Source: an uncultured Eubacteriales bacterium
Lineage (GTDB): Bacteria; Bacillota; Clostridia; Lachnospirales; Lachnospiraceae
DNA: 64,000 nucleotides
NCBI GenBank assembly: GCA_900545175.1
Contig: UQYF01000012.1
Coordinates: 1-64,000 of the forward strand
Direction of reading: 5' to 3'
This document shows, one piece after another, positions 24,966 through 32,981 of the stretch. The position numbers were made by a program, and so were the translations under genes. Position 1 is the first letter of the stretch; each line of letters opens with the position of its first letter. The notes under the pieces are model-generated. The model did not search any database and was not told the origin of the DNA. It saw only the letters and a program-made list of their open reading frames with translations.

Positions 24966-27900
24966 TTATTCTTCATCATCAGAGAAATCGCTGTCATCGC
25001 CAAAGTCTGAAACATTAAAATCATCATCTTCATCTTCATCTTCAACATTTGACATTTCTCCATCAACAAATTCCTGTTTCTGGTAACCATGCTCGCCAAA
25101 CTCGTCATCCTGGTACTTAAAGTCCTTAAGCTCATCGAATGATGGCGTATCATCGCCTGCCATAGAACTCTCCTGAATGTTAACTTCCTCTCCGTTCTCG
25201 TCAAGAACCTTAACATCAAGTGCAAGTGATCTAAGCTCCTGTAACAATACCTTGAATGACTCAGGAATACCCGGCTCAGGAATATTGTCACCCTTAATGA
25301 TTGCTTCGTATGTCTTAACACGTCCAACAACGTCATCGGACTTAACTGTGAGAATCTCCTGAAGTGTGTATGACGCACCGTAAGCCTCAAGTGCCCATAC
25401 CTCCATCTCTCCGAAACGCTGTCCACCGAACTGTGCCTTACCACCGAGTGGCTGCTGTGTAACAAGTGAGTACGGTCCTGTTGAACGTGCATGAATCTTA
25501 TCATCAACCAAGTGATGGAGCTTTAAGTAGTGCATGTGTCCGATTGTAACCGGGCTGTCAAAGTATTCTCCGGTTCTACCGTCTCTAAGCCTTACCTTAC
25601 CATCTCTTGAAATAGGAACGCCCTTCCACTCTTTTCTATGATCAAGATGCTCACCAAGGTACTGCATAACTCCCTCGTTAACATCATCCTTATGCTTCTC
25701 CTTGAAGTCTTCCCACTCCATATTTACATAATCGTTGGCAAGATCAAGTGTATCCATGATTGCGCGCTCATCTGCACCCTCAAAGATAGGTGTTGATACA
25801 TTAAATCCAAGAGCCTTAGCTGCAAGGCTTAAGTGAATCTCAAGCACCTGTCCGATGTTCATTCGTGAAGGCACGCCGAGTGGGTTAAGCACGATATCAA
25901 GCGGTCTTCCGTTTGGAAGGAATGGCATATCCTCTACAGGAAGAATTCTTGAAACGACACCCTTGTTACCATGACGACCGGCCATCTTATCACCTACAGA
26001 AATCTTTCTCTTCTGCGCGATGTAGATACGAACAGACTGATTTACACCCGGTGAAAGCTCATCGCCATTCTCTCTTGTAAATACCTTGGCATCTATAATA
26101 ATACCATACTCACCATGAGGAACCTTAAGTGATGTATCCCTTACTTCTCTTGCCTTCTCACCGAAGATTGCGCGTAAAAGTCTCTCTTCAGCTGTAAGCT
26201 CTGTCTCACCCTTAGGTGTAACCTTACCTACAAGAATATCTCCGGCACGAACCTCAGCACCGATACGAATAATTCCTCTGTCATCAAGATCCTTGAGTGC
26301 ATCATCACCAACACCCGGAACATCCCTTGTTATCTCTTCAGGTCCGAGCTTTGTATCTCTTGCTTCTGCTTCGTACTCTTCTATATGAACAGATGTATAT
26401 ACATCATCCATTACAAGACGCTCGCTGAGTAAAACGGCATCCTCGTAATTATAACCTTCCCATGTCATGAAACCGATGAGCGGATTCTTACCAAGGGCAA
26501 TCTCACCATTAGAAGTTGAAGGACCATCAGCTATAACCTGACCCTTCTCAACAACATCACCCTTTGTAACGATAGGCTTCTGATTATAGCAGTTGCTCTG
26601 GTTGCTTCGAGCGAACTTAGTAAGACGATACTTGTCTATTGTTCCGTTAGGAAGCTTTATGTTGATTTCTCTTGATGTAGCAAGATCTACAACACCTGCA
26701 TTCTTCGCAACGATACACATACCTGAGTCTACTGCTGCTTTATGCTCCATTCCTGTGCCTACAACCGGTGCCTCTGTTGTGAGAAGCGGAACTGCCTGAC
26801 GCTGCATATTAGATCCCATGAGGGCACGGTTAGCATCATCATTCTCAAGGAATGGAATCATGGATGTCGCCACTGAGAATACCATCTTAGGTGACACGTC
26901 CATAAGGTCAATCTTACTCTTTGCAAACTCAGAAGTTTCTTCTCTGTAACGGCCTGATACGGAATTCTTAACAAAATGTCCTTCATCATCAAGCTCGGCG
27001 TTAGCCTGTGCTACATAGTAGTTATCTTCCTCATCTGCTGTGAGATAACGAACTTCGTCTGTTACGACAGGGTTCTTAGGATCTGTCTTGTCAACAACTC
27101 TGTATGGAGCCTCAACAAAACCATACTCATTAATTCTTGCATAAGCTGCAAGTGAGTTGATAAGTCCGATATTAGGACCCTCAGGAGTCTCAATAGGACA
27201 CATTCTTCCATAGTGAGTATAGTGAACATCTCGAACCTCGAATCCGGCGCGGTCTCTTGAAAGACCACCAGGTCCTAACGCTGAGAGTCTTCTCTTGTGA
27301 GTAATCTCAGAGAGTGGGTTATTCTGATCCATGAACTGTGAAAGCTGGGAACTTCCGAAGAACTCCTTAACTGCCGCAGTAACAGGCTTAATATTGATAA
27401 GTGTCTGTGCAGTAACGCCATCAAGATCCTGTGTAGTCATTCTCTCTCTGACAACACGCTCCATTCTTGAAAGACCGATTCTGTACTGATTCTGTAAAAG
27501 CTCACCAACCGCACGAATACGTCTGTTTCCAAGGTGATCGATATCATCCTTGTTACCTACATGGTATTCAAGATGCATATTATAGTTGATGGAAGCCATA
27601 ATATCTTCTATAGTAATATGCTTAGGAATAAGATCACCGATATTCTTGCGGATAGCTGCCTTGATATCATCAAGATTGCTGTTCTCGGCAAGTATCTGTG
27701 AGAGAACCGGATAGAATACGCTCTCATTTACTCCAAGCTCTTTAGCTTCTTCCTCTGTTATATTTACATGCTTGGTAATATCTACCATCATATTAGAAAG
27801 AACCTTAACTCTTCTCTCACCGCACTGAAGCCATACGAAAGGCACTGCGGCATTCTGAATATCAAGAGCCTGCTCCTTAGTAAGAACAGTTCCTGCCTCT

Positions 27901-28823
27901 GCAAGCACTTCCCCTGTTGTTGTATCCACAACATCATCAGCAAGTGTCTGACCAGCAATACGATTGCGAAGATTAAGCTTCTTATTGAACTTATAACGTC
28001 CAACCTTAGCAAGATCATATCTTCTTGGATCGAAGAACATTGCGTTGATAAGACTCTCCGCACTGTCAACTGAGAGCGGCTCGCCCGGTCTTATCTTCTT
28101 ATATAACTCAAGAAGACCTGACTGATAATCATCTGATGTATCCTTTGCAAGGCTCGCCATAATCTTAGGCTCCTCACCAAAGAGATCTATAATCTGTGCA
28201 TTTGTTCCATATCCGAGTGCACGAATAAGCACAGTGACAGGAACCTTTCTTGTTCTATCTACACGCACGGAGAAAACGTTGTTAGAATCCGTCTCATACT
28301 CTAACCACGCACCTCTATTAGGAATAACTGTACATGAATATAATTCCTTACCTACCTTGTCATGTCCAATTTCATAATAGATTCCTGGAGAACGCACTAA
28401 CTGGCTAACGATAACTCGTTCAGCACCATTGATAACGAAGGTACCTGTAGCTGTCATAATAGGCAGGTCACCCATGAAAATCTCGTGCTCTTTGATTTCC
28501 TCTGTCTCCTTATTGTAAAGTCTTACCTTTACCTTAAGTGGTGCAGCATAAGTAGCATCTCTTTCCTTACACTCTTCTATTGAATACTTCACATCTTCTT
28601 CACATAATGCGAAGTCTACGAATTCCAGGCTCAGATGACCACTGTAATCCGCAATAGGAGAGATATCCGCGAAAGCTTCCTTAAGACCTTCCTTAAGAAA
28701 CCACTTATATGAATCCTTCTGAATTTCAATAAGGTCTGGCATCTCAAGAACCTCGTTCCGTCTTGAATAGCTCATACGAATACTTTTGCCATAATGCATC
28801 GGACGTAATCTGTTTTTTTCCAT
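24966..28823 (-). CDS. rpoB: RNA polymerase beta subunit
   Basis: About 1285 residues, full length. The rifampicin region GSSQLSQFMDQNNPLSEITHKRRLSALGPGG carries the wild-type D, H and S residues, so rifampicin sensitivity is expected. MGSNMQRQAVPLL, GYNYEDAV and the C-terminal GGKAQFGGQRFGEMEVWALEA are present. A very acidic tail (about 60 residues rich in D/E/S after position 1220) follows the conserved core, an extension seen in many Lachnospiraceae. It has its own promoter at 28910-28938, downstream of the rplL terminator. Confidence 0.98.
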   Translation of the reverse strand: MEKNRLRPMHYGKSIRMSYSRRNEVLEMPDLIEIQKDSYKWFLKEGLKEAFADISPIADYSGHLSLEFVDFALCEEDVKYSIEECKERDATYAAPLKVKVRLYNKETEEIKEHEIFMGDLPIMTATGTFVINGAERVIVSQLVRSPGIYYEIGHDKVGKELYSCTVIPNRGAWLEYETDSNNVFSVRVDRTRKVPVTVLIRALGYGTNAQIIDLFGEEPKIMASLAKDTSDDYQSGLLELYKKIRPGEPLSVDSAESLINAMFFDPRRYDLAKVGRYKFNKKLNLRNRIAGQTLADDVVDTTTGEVLAEAGTVLTKEQALDIQNAAVPFVWLQCGERRVKVLSNMMVDITKHVNITEEEAKELGVNESVFYPVLSQILAENSNLDDIKAAIRKNIGDLIPKHITIEDIMASINYNMHLEYHVGNKDDIDHLGNRRIRAVGELLQNQYRIGLSRMERVVRERMTTQDLDGVTAQTLINIKPVTAAVKEFFGSSQLSQFMDQNNPLSEITHKRRLSALGPGGLSRDRAGFEVRDVHYTHYGRMCPIETPEGPNIGLINSLAAYARINEYGFVEAPYRVVDKTDPKNPVVTDEVRYLTADEEDNYYVAQANAELDDEGHFVKNSVSGRYREETSEFAKSKIDLMDVSPKMVFSVATSMIPFLENDDANRALMGSNMQRQAVPLLTTEAPVVGTGMEHKAAVDSGMCIVAKNAGVVDLATSREINIKLPNGTIDKYRLTKFARSNQSNCYNQKPIVTKGDVVEKGQVIADGPSTSNGEIALGKNPLIGFMTWEGYNYEDAVLLSERLVMDDVYTSVHIEEYEAEARDTKLGPEEITRDVPGVGDDALKDLDDRGIIRIGAEVRAGDILVGKVTPKGETELTAEERLLRAIFGEKAREVRDTSLKVPHGEYGIIIDAKVFTRENGDELSPGVNQSVRIYIAQKRKISVGDKMAGRHGNKGVVSRILPVEDMPFLPNGRPLDIVLNPLGVPSRMNIGQVLEIHLSLAAKALGFNVSTPIFEGADERAIMDTLDLANDYVNMEWEDFKEKHKDDVNEGVMQYLGEHLDHRKEWKGVPISRDGKVRLRDGRTGEYFDSPVTIGHMHYLKLHHLVDDKIHARSTGPYSLVTQQPLGGKAQFGGQRFGEMEVWALEAYGASYTLQEILTVKSDDVVGRVKTYEAIIKGDNIPEPGIPESFKVLLQELRSLALDVKVLDENGEEVNIQESSMAGDDTPSFDELKDFKYQDDEFGEHGYQKQEFVDGEMSNVEDEDEDDDFNVSDFGDDSDFSDDEE

Positions 28824-28909
28824 TGACGTTTCACCCCTTGCGTTGATTTAATATGGTTTTCCATAAATTTGCATTAATAGGGACTTTCACCCATAATGTA
28901 GCATTTTCC

Positions 28910-28938
28910 AGTGTATCACTACTTTTAAAATATGTCAA
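28910..28938 (-). promoter_or_regulatory. sigma-A promoter of rpoBC
   Basis: On the minus strand TTGACA (28933-28938) and TACACT (28910-28915) are 17 bases apart, about 85 bases before rpoB. Confidence 0.8.
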
Positions 28939-29055
28939 GTCATATTTGAATAATTTTTTGAAATATTTTATATATTTTCTACAAATCAGCATATTTACGG
29001 ATCTGGGATAGCATAAACACATTCAGTCAACGCCTTAAATAAGCCTCATAATCAA

Positions 29056-29102
29056 AACCTGCTGTCTGCAAGCAGTCATAAAAGCCCGGTTAACAGCAGG
29101 TT
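29056..29102. repeat. inverted repeat in the rplL-rpoB spacer
   Basis: AACCTGCTGT (29056-29065) and ACAGCAGGTT (29093-29102) are perfect complements around a 27-base loop that itself contains CTGCAAGCAG. It lies between the rplL terminator and the rpoB promoter, with no T run after it; role unknown. Confidence 0.5.
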
Positions 29103-29130
29103 AATTGTGTTATTATCTGAAATTCATCTC

Positions 29131-29164
29131 AAAAAAAGGAGCCATGCGTTGCCGCATGACCCCT
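29131..29164 (-). terminator. terminator after rplL
   Basis: On the minus strand an 11-bp stem (GGGGTCATGCG / CGCATGGCTCC, with G-U pairs) with a GCAA tetraloop is followed by seven T. It lies 20 bases after rplL and would limit read-through into rpoBC. Confidence 0.9.
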
Positions 29165-29184
29165 TGACTCTCTGTTGGGTAAAA

Positions 29185-29544
29185 TTACTTAATAGTAACC
29201 TTTGCACCAGCCTCTTCAAGCTGCTTCTTAATAGCCTCAGCCTCTTCCTTGCTAACGCCCTCCTTAACTACCTTAGGAGCGGATGTAACAAGATCCTTAG
29301 CTTCCTTAAGACCTAAGCCTGTGATCTCACGAACAACCTTGATAACTGGAACGCCAGCGCCCTCTGTAAGCTCTACATCGAACTCTGTCTTCTCCTCAGC
29401 TGCTGCTGCGCCAGCACCTGCTGCTGCAACTACAACGCCTGCTGCTGCAGATACGCCGAACTCTTCCTCACATGCCTTAACGAGATCGTTAAGCTCTAAT
29501 ACTGTTAAACCCTTGATTACTTCAATAATTTCCTGAGTTGTCAT
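29185..29544 (-). CDS. rplL: 50S ribosomal protein L7/L12
   Basis: Stalk protein that recruits translational GTPases. 120 residues from the start at 29544, which has GGAGG 8 bases upstream (the in-frame ATG at 29559 overlaps that ribosome site and is rejected). The N-terminal dimer domain (MTTQEIIEVIKGLTVLEL), an Ala/Gly hinge (about 38-52) and the C-terminal domain (VIKVVREITGLGLKEAKDLV) are intact. Second gene of rplJ-rplL. Confidence 0.97.
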   Translation of the reverse strand: MTTQEIIEVIKGLTVLELNDLVKACEEEFGVSAAAGVVVAAAGAGAAAAEEKTEFDVELTEGAGVPVIKVVREITGLGLKEAKDLVTSAPKVVKEGVSKEEAEAIKKQLEEAGAKVTIK

Positions 29545-29621
29545 TTTATTTTCCTCCATTAAAAATTTTTAATAAGTTAAAATTAGTTCTTAAATTAATG
29601 TTACTTCTAAGCCTTATCTAA

Positions 29622-30113
29622 TTAAGCCTCTGCGTTCTTCTCAGCAATCTGCTTAATAACACGAGCAAAGTTGGTAACTGGGGACTGAATGCTTCCAAGG
29701 AACTTGGAAAGTAATTCGTCTCTTGATGGGATAGTAGCAATAACCTTGATACCGTTCTCATCATAGTATGTGCCATCAACGACACCACCCTTTAACTGAA
29801 GCTTGTCTGCTGTCTGCGCGAACTGGAATAATACTCTTGCAGGAGCTGTAGCGTCAGTCTTAGAGATAGCGATAGCTGTAGGTCCTTCAAGGTTCTTAGA
29901 AAGTTCCTCAAAAGGAGTATCCTTAACTGCTATGTTGATAAGTGTGTTCTTATATACCTTATAAGTAACACCAGCTTCTCTTAACTGCTTACGAAGCTGT
30001 GTATCCTGCTCAACTGTAAGTCCACGGTAATCAACAACAACTGCTGCTGCTGCGCCGTCGAGAGCTGCGCTGATCTCATCAACGATAGGCTTCTTAATCT
30101 CTACTTTTGCCAT
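29622..30113 (-). CDS. rplJ: 50S ribosomal protein L10
   Basis: Base of the ribosomal stalk, about 163 residues. It carries the N-terminal rRNA-binding domain (VVVDYRGLTVEQDTQLRKQLREAGV, YKNTLINIA) and the C-terminal helix that holds L7/L12 dimers (VTNFARVIKQIAEKNAEA). It is preceded by an L10 leader with an attenuator (30152-30270), so L10 is expected to control its own synthesis. It is 77 bases from rplL. Confidence 0.97.
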   Translation of the reverse strand: MAKVEIKKPIVDEISAALDGAAAAVVVDYRGLTVEQDTQLRKQLREAGVTYKVYKNTLINIAVKDTPFEELSKNLEGPTAIAISKTDATAPARVLFQFAQTADKLQLKGGVVDGTYYDENGIKVIATIPSRDELLSKFLGSIQSPVTNFARVIKQIAEKNAEA

Positions 30114-30151
30114 GATTTCTTCCTCCTATTTTATTTTTTGCCATAATATAA

Positions 30152-30182
30152 GGAAAAAAATAGCCCCCCGTAGCCGGAGAGC
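30152..30182 (-). terminator. attenuator terminator of the L10 leader
   Basis: On the minus strand GCTCTCCG-GCTA-CGGGGGGC forms an 8-bp stem followed by TATTTTTTT, 40 bases before rplJ. The 3' arm includes CTACGG, which can pair with CCGTAG in the upstream leader to form the alternative antiterminator. Confidence 0.85.
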
Positions 30183-30270
30183 ACACATAAGTCTGATACT
30201 TATATTATCCCTCGGCAGGTGTACTTAGCCTTATATCCATCCGGATACCTGCTGTCTACGGCAAATCCAC
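30152..30270 (-). ncRNA. ribosomal protein L10 leader (rplJL)
   Basis: The leader RNA contains CCGTAGACAGCAGGT, AAGGCTAAGTACACCTGCCG and a terminal attenuator, the layout of the Firmicutes L10 leader that binds L10(L12)4 and switches a terminator. Pairing CAGCAGGT/ACCTGC and the CCGTAG/CTACGG switch are visible. Family assignment is from known structure; no search was run. Confidence 0.85.
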
Positions 30271-30319
30271 TCAAAATGAGTGTCGACTCAAATCTGTTAA
30301 GATATGAATCTGTATATAA

Positions 30320-30349
30320 CATTCCGTTCAGGAAACCCCGAACGGAATG
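30320..30349. repeat. hairpin at the 5' end of the rplJL transcript
   Basis: CATTCCGTTC and GAACGGAATG are perfect 10-base complements around a 10-base loop, beginning two bases after the -10 box of the rplJL promoter. The transcript would start at or inside this stem, like the str operon. Confidence 0.7.
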
Positions 30350-30350
30350 C

Positions 30351-30380
30351 ATTATATCATTAATATATATCCGGTGTCAA
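30351..30380 (-). promoter_or_regulatory. sigma-A promoter of rplJL
   Basis: On the minus strand TTGACA (30375-30380) and TATAAT (30351-30356), both consensus, are 18 bases apart, about 240 bases before rplJ. Confidence 0.88.
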
Positions 30381-30424
30381 CCGTTTTTTCAAAAAACAGA
30401 AATACTTACCGAACAAATTAAGGA

Positions 30425-31120
30425 TTAACCAACATACTTAGATGTGTTAACCTTTACACCAGGACCCATTGTGGAAGCAAGTGTAATGTTCTTTAAGTAT
30501 GTTCCCTTTAATGATGAAGGCTTAGCCTTAACGATTGCATCCATGATAGCCTGGAAGTTGTCTGCTAACTGCTCTTCTGTGAAAGAAACCTTTCCAACTG
30601 GAACATGTACAATGTTAGTCTTGTCAAGTCTGTACTCAATCTTACCAGCCTTGATCTCGTTGATAGCCTTTGTTACATCCATAGTAACTGTACCAGCCTT
30701 AGGGTTTGGCATTAAGCCCTTAGGTCCAAGTACACGACCAAGACGACCAACAACGCCCATCATATCAGGTGTAGCAACAACTACGTCGAACTCAAACCAA
30801 CCATCATTCTGAATCTTAGGAATAAGCTCCTCGCCGCCTACATAATCAGCTCCTGCTGCCTCAGCCTCGTTAGCCTTGTCACCCTTAGCGAAAACTAAAA
30901 CTCTTACAGTCTTACCTGTTCCGTGAGGAAGAACTACAGCACCACGGATCTGCTGCTCTGCGTGACGTCCGTCACAACCTGTTCTGATATGCGCTTCAAC
31001 TGTTTCGTCAAACTTTGCAGTTGCTGCCTTCTTAACCAAAGCTACTGCTTCAGCTGCATCGTAAGCCATTGTACGATCTATTAACTTGGCAGCTTCTGTA
31101 TATTTCTTACCTTTTTTCAT
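30425..31120 (-). CDS. rplA: 50S ribosomal protein L1
   Basis: Mobile-stalk protein of the large subunit and translational repressor of its own operon. 231 residues from the start at 31120 (AGGAGG 10 bases upstream); the frame is open to 31183 but that part lies over the leader structure. Typical stretches are DETVEAHIRTGCDGRHAEQQIRG, GRLGRVLGPKGLMPNPKAGT and NFQAIMDAIVKAKPSSLKGTY. A 28-base rRNA-like L1 site lies directly upstream (31137-31164), a twin of the one before rplK. Confidence 0.97.
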   Translation of the reverse strand: MKKGKKYTEAAKLIDRTMAYDAAEAVALVKKAATAKFDETVEAHIRTGCDGRHAEQQIRGAVVLPHGTGKTVRVLVFAKGDKANEAEAAGADYVGGEELIPKIQNDGWFEFDVVVATPDMMGVVGRLGRVLGPKGLMPNPKAGTVTMDVTKAINEIKAGKIEYRLDKTNIVHVPVGKVSFTEEQLADNFQAIMDAIVKAKPSSLKGTYLKNITLASTMGPGVKVNTSKYVG

Positions 31121-31136
31121 TATTAATAACCTCCTA

Positions 31137-31164
31137 GTGGTATTTGCGGGGAAATCCCTCCCAC
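31137..31164 (-). promoter_or_regulatory. L1-binding-site mimic before rplA
   Basis: The RNA would read GUGGGAGGGAUUUCCCCGCAA then AUACCAC, folding into a stem with the asymmetric purine loop of the 23S rRNA L1 site (GUGGGAGG...AAAUACCAC). It ends just before the rplA ribosome site, so L1 binding would block translation. It differs from the copy before rplK by one base. Confidence 0.8.
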
Positions 31165-31200
31165 GTCTTATGCTCGGCTCCATGCCGAAATTGATTCAAA

Positions 31201-31626
31201 TTAATCCTCTACAACGATACCCATACTTCTTGCAGTACCAGCGATCATGCTTGTAGCTGCCTCGATGGATGCAGCGTTGAGATCCGGCATCTTAAGCTCA
31301 GCAATCTTCTGAACCTCAGATCTCTTAATAGTTGCAACCTTAGTCTTGTTAGGAACACCTGAAGCTGTCTTAATGTTGCAAGCCTTCTTAAGAAGAACTG
31401 CTGCTGGAGGAGTCTTTGTTACGAAGCTGAAGCTTCTGTCAGCGTAAACAGTGATAACAACAGGAATGATCATTCCGTCCTGATCTGCTGTTCTAGCGTT
31501 GAACTCCTTTGTGAACTGCATGATATTAACACCATGCTGACCAAGTGCAGGACCAACTGGTGGAGCTGGTGTTGCTTTGCCGCCTGGAATCTGTAATTTG
31601 ATATAACCTTCTACTTTCTTTGCCAT
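31201..31626 (-). CDS. rplK: 50S ribosomal protein L11
   Basis: GTPase-centre protein, 141 residues from the start at 31626 (AGGAGG 7 bases upstream). It shows the Pro-rich N-terminus (KLQIPGGKATPAPPVGPALGQ), a linker and the rRNA-binding C-terminal domain (VATIKRSEVQKIAELKMPDLNA.., AGTARSMGIVV). The longer open frame to 31674 overlaps the L1-type leader and is rejected. Translated ahead of rplA in the same unit. Confidence 0.97.
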   Translation of the reverse strand: MAKKVEGYIKLQIPGGKATPAPPVGPALGQHGVNIMQFTKEFNARTADQDGMIIPVVITVYADRSFSFVTKTPPAAVLLKKACNIKTASGVPNKTKVATIKRSEVQKIAELKMPDLNAASIEAATSMIAGTARSMGIVVED

Positions 31627-31646
31627 TTTGGCACCTCCTAAATAAT

Positions 31647-31674
31647 GTGGTAATTGCGGGGAAATCCCTCCCAC
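31647..31674 (-). promoter_or_regulatory. L1-binding-site mimic before rplK
   Basis: Same 28-base sequence as at 31137-31164 with one base changed (AAUUACCAC for AAAUACCAC). It lies about 20 bases before the rplK start. Two near-identical sites in one operon suggest L1 acts separately at each cistron. Confidence 0.8.
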
Positions 31675-31726
31675 TTCCGTATGCTGTGTATATTATGTAC
31701 AACGCATAACGGACGCATCAAAAATG

Positions 31727-32248
31727 TTACATTTTCTTAATCTCTGTGAAACTTAACTCAACCGGTGTTTCACGACCGAACATGTCAACATTGATTGTAA
31801 CGCTGCGCTTGCTTGCGTTAACGCTCTTAATCATGCCGACTGTCTTATCCCAGACGCCGCTCGTCACGATGATGCTGTCGCCAACCTTGTATTCTGAATC
31901 TGCAGCAAGGATGACATCGCCCATGCCTAACGCCTTAATCTCGGACTCTGACAAAGGAACAGGCTTAGATCCCGGTCCGACAAAGCCGGTAACGCCTCTG
32001 GTGTTACGAACAACATACCAGGTATCATCATTCATAATCATGTTCACAAGGACATAACCAGGGAACATCTTGCGCTGAACCTGCTTGGTAACGCCGTTCT
32101 TAACTTCCTGAACGTCTTCCATTGGCACCAGAACCTCAAGAATCTGATCCTGAAGATGTCTGTTTTCAATTGTCTTTTCAATATTAGCCTTAACCTTATT
32201 CTCATATCCTGAGTAAGTATGGGCTACATACCAATTTGCCTCTGACAT
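31727..32248 (-). CDS. nusG: transcription antitermination factor NusG
   Basis: RNA polymerase-bound elongation factor, about 173 residues. The NGN domain (NWYVAHTYSGYENKVKANIEK, KMFPGYVLVNM, WYVVRNTRGVTGFVG) and C-terminal KOW domain (YKVGDSIIVTSGVWDKTVGMI) are both complete. It follows secE by 18 bases, in the conserved rpmG-secE-nusG-rplK-rplA order. Confidence 0.97.
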   Translation of the reverse strand: MSEANWYVAHTYSGYENKVKANIEKTIENRHLQDQILEVLVPMEDVQEVKNGVTKQVQRKMFPGYVLVNMIMNDDTWYVVRNTRGVTGFVGPGSKPVPLSESEIKALGMGDVILAADSEYKVGDSIIVTSGVWDKTVGMIKSVNASKRSVTINVDMFGRETPVELSFTEIKKM

Positions 32249-32266
32249 TCCTAATCCACCTTTTCC

Positions 32267-32482
32267 TTACTTTACTAAGAACCCTAAACCGAAACGAAAC
32301 ACAATGTCAATAACGGTTATCAGCACACCTAAAATAACTGAGATAATCACAACCGCTCCGGTCTGTTTACCGACGGTCTCCGGGGTTGGCCATGAGATAG
32401 TCTTGAACTGTCCCTTAAGGCCTTTGAACCAGCTTGTCTTTTTCGCAGCCGGCTTCTTACTCTTCTTTTCAGAATCGCCCAT
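32267..32482 (-). CDS. secE: preprotein translocase subunit SecE
   Basis: Small membrane subunit of the Sec channel, 71 residues from the start at 32482 (GGAGG 6 bases upstream). It shows a Lys-rich N-terminus, the amphipathic motif WFKGLKGQFKTISWPTPE and a single membrane helix (VVIISVILGVLITVIDIVFRF). It lies 12 bases after rpmG. Confidence 0.96.
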   Translation of the reverse strand: MGDSEKKSKKPAAKKTSWFKGLKGQFKTISWPTPETVGKQTGAVVIISVILGVLITVIDIVFRFGLGFLVK

Positions 32483-32494
32483 AATTACCTCCAA

Positions 32495-32644
32495 TTACTT
32501 TGTTTCCTTGTGTAATGTGTGTGACTTACAGAACTTACAATACTTCTTTGTCTCCATTCTGTCCGGATGTGTCTTCTTATCCTTAGTCATGTTGTAATTA
32601 CGCTGCTTGCACTCTGTACATGCCAATGTTATCTTTACACGCAC
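32495..32644 (-). CDS. rpmG: 50S ribosomal protein L33
   Basis: 49-residue zinc-binding ribosomal protein. Translation from the GTG at 32644 (GGAGG upstream) gives MRVKITLACTECKQRNYNM and then CKFCKSHTLHKETK, with both CxxC pairs present (the zinc-containing form). First gene of the rpmG-secE-nusG unit, its usual place in Firmicutes. Confidence 0.96.
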   Translation of the reverse strand: MRVKITLACTECKQRNYNMTKDKKTHPDRMETKKYCKFCKSHTLHKETK

Positions 32645-32725
32645 AACTTCCACCTCCAATTAGTTTCTTTTAATTAGTGTTTTTAAGGCATAAAAAAAAA
32701 GCCTTAGCTCTTCCATAGCTAGTTT

Positions 32726-32754
32726 AGAATAGCATAGCAATAATGGTAAGTCAA
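32726..32754 (-). promoter_or_regulatory. sigma-A promoter of rpmG-secE-nusG
   Basis: On the minus strand TTGACT (32749-32754) and TATTCT (32726-32731) are 17 bases apart. The leader contains TAGCT-ATGGAAG-AGCTA and then GGC with nine T, a possible weak attenuator, before rpmG. Confidence 0.75.
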
Positions 32755-32981
32755 GCTTTTTTTATATATTTCATAACAAATTTCACGACAAAACATTACG
32801 ATACAGAATGCTCTGTACAATAATATTATTATTTTCAAAGCACATTACTCTTGTACTTCTTCCTATTATATGGTATATTTTCGTTATATAAATATGTGAA
32901 AATTATGTGAACACTGCTTCGCATGACTAGAAAAGGATTTTTAGTATATGCATTTCATTTATTCACACGGAGGTGACATTC

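Noticed and set aside
28824..29030. Open frame upstream of rpoB (28831-29022) as a small gene
   Set aside because: It has no ribosome site, atypical composition, and covers the rpoB promoter.
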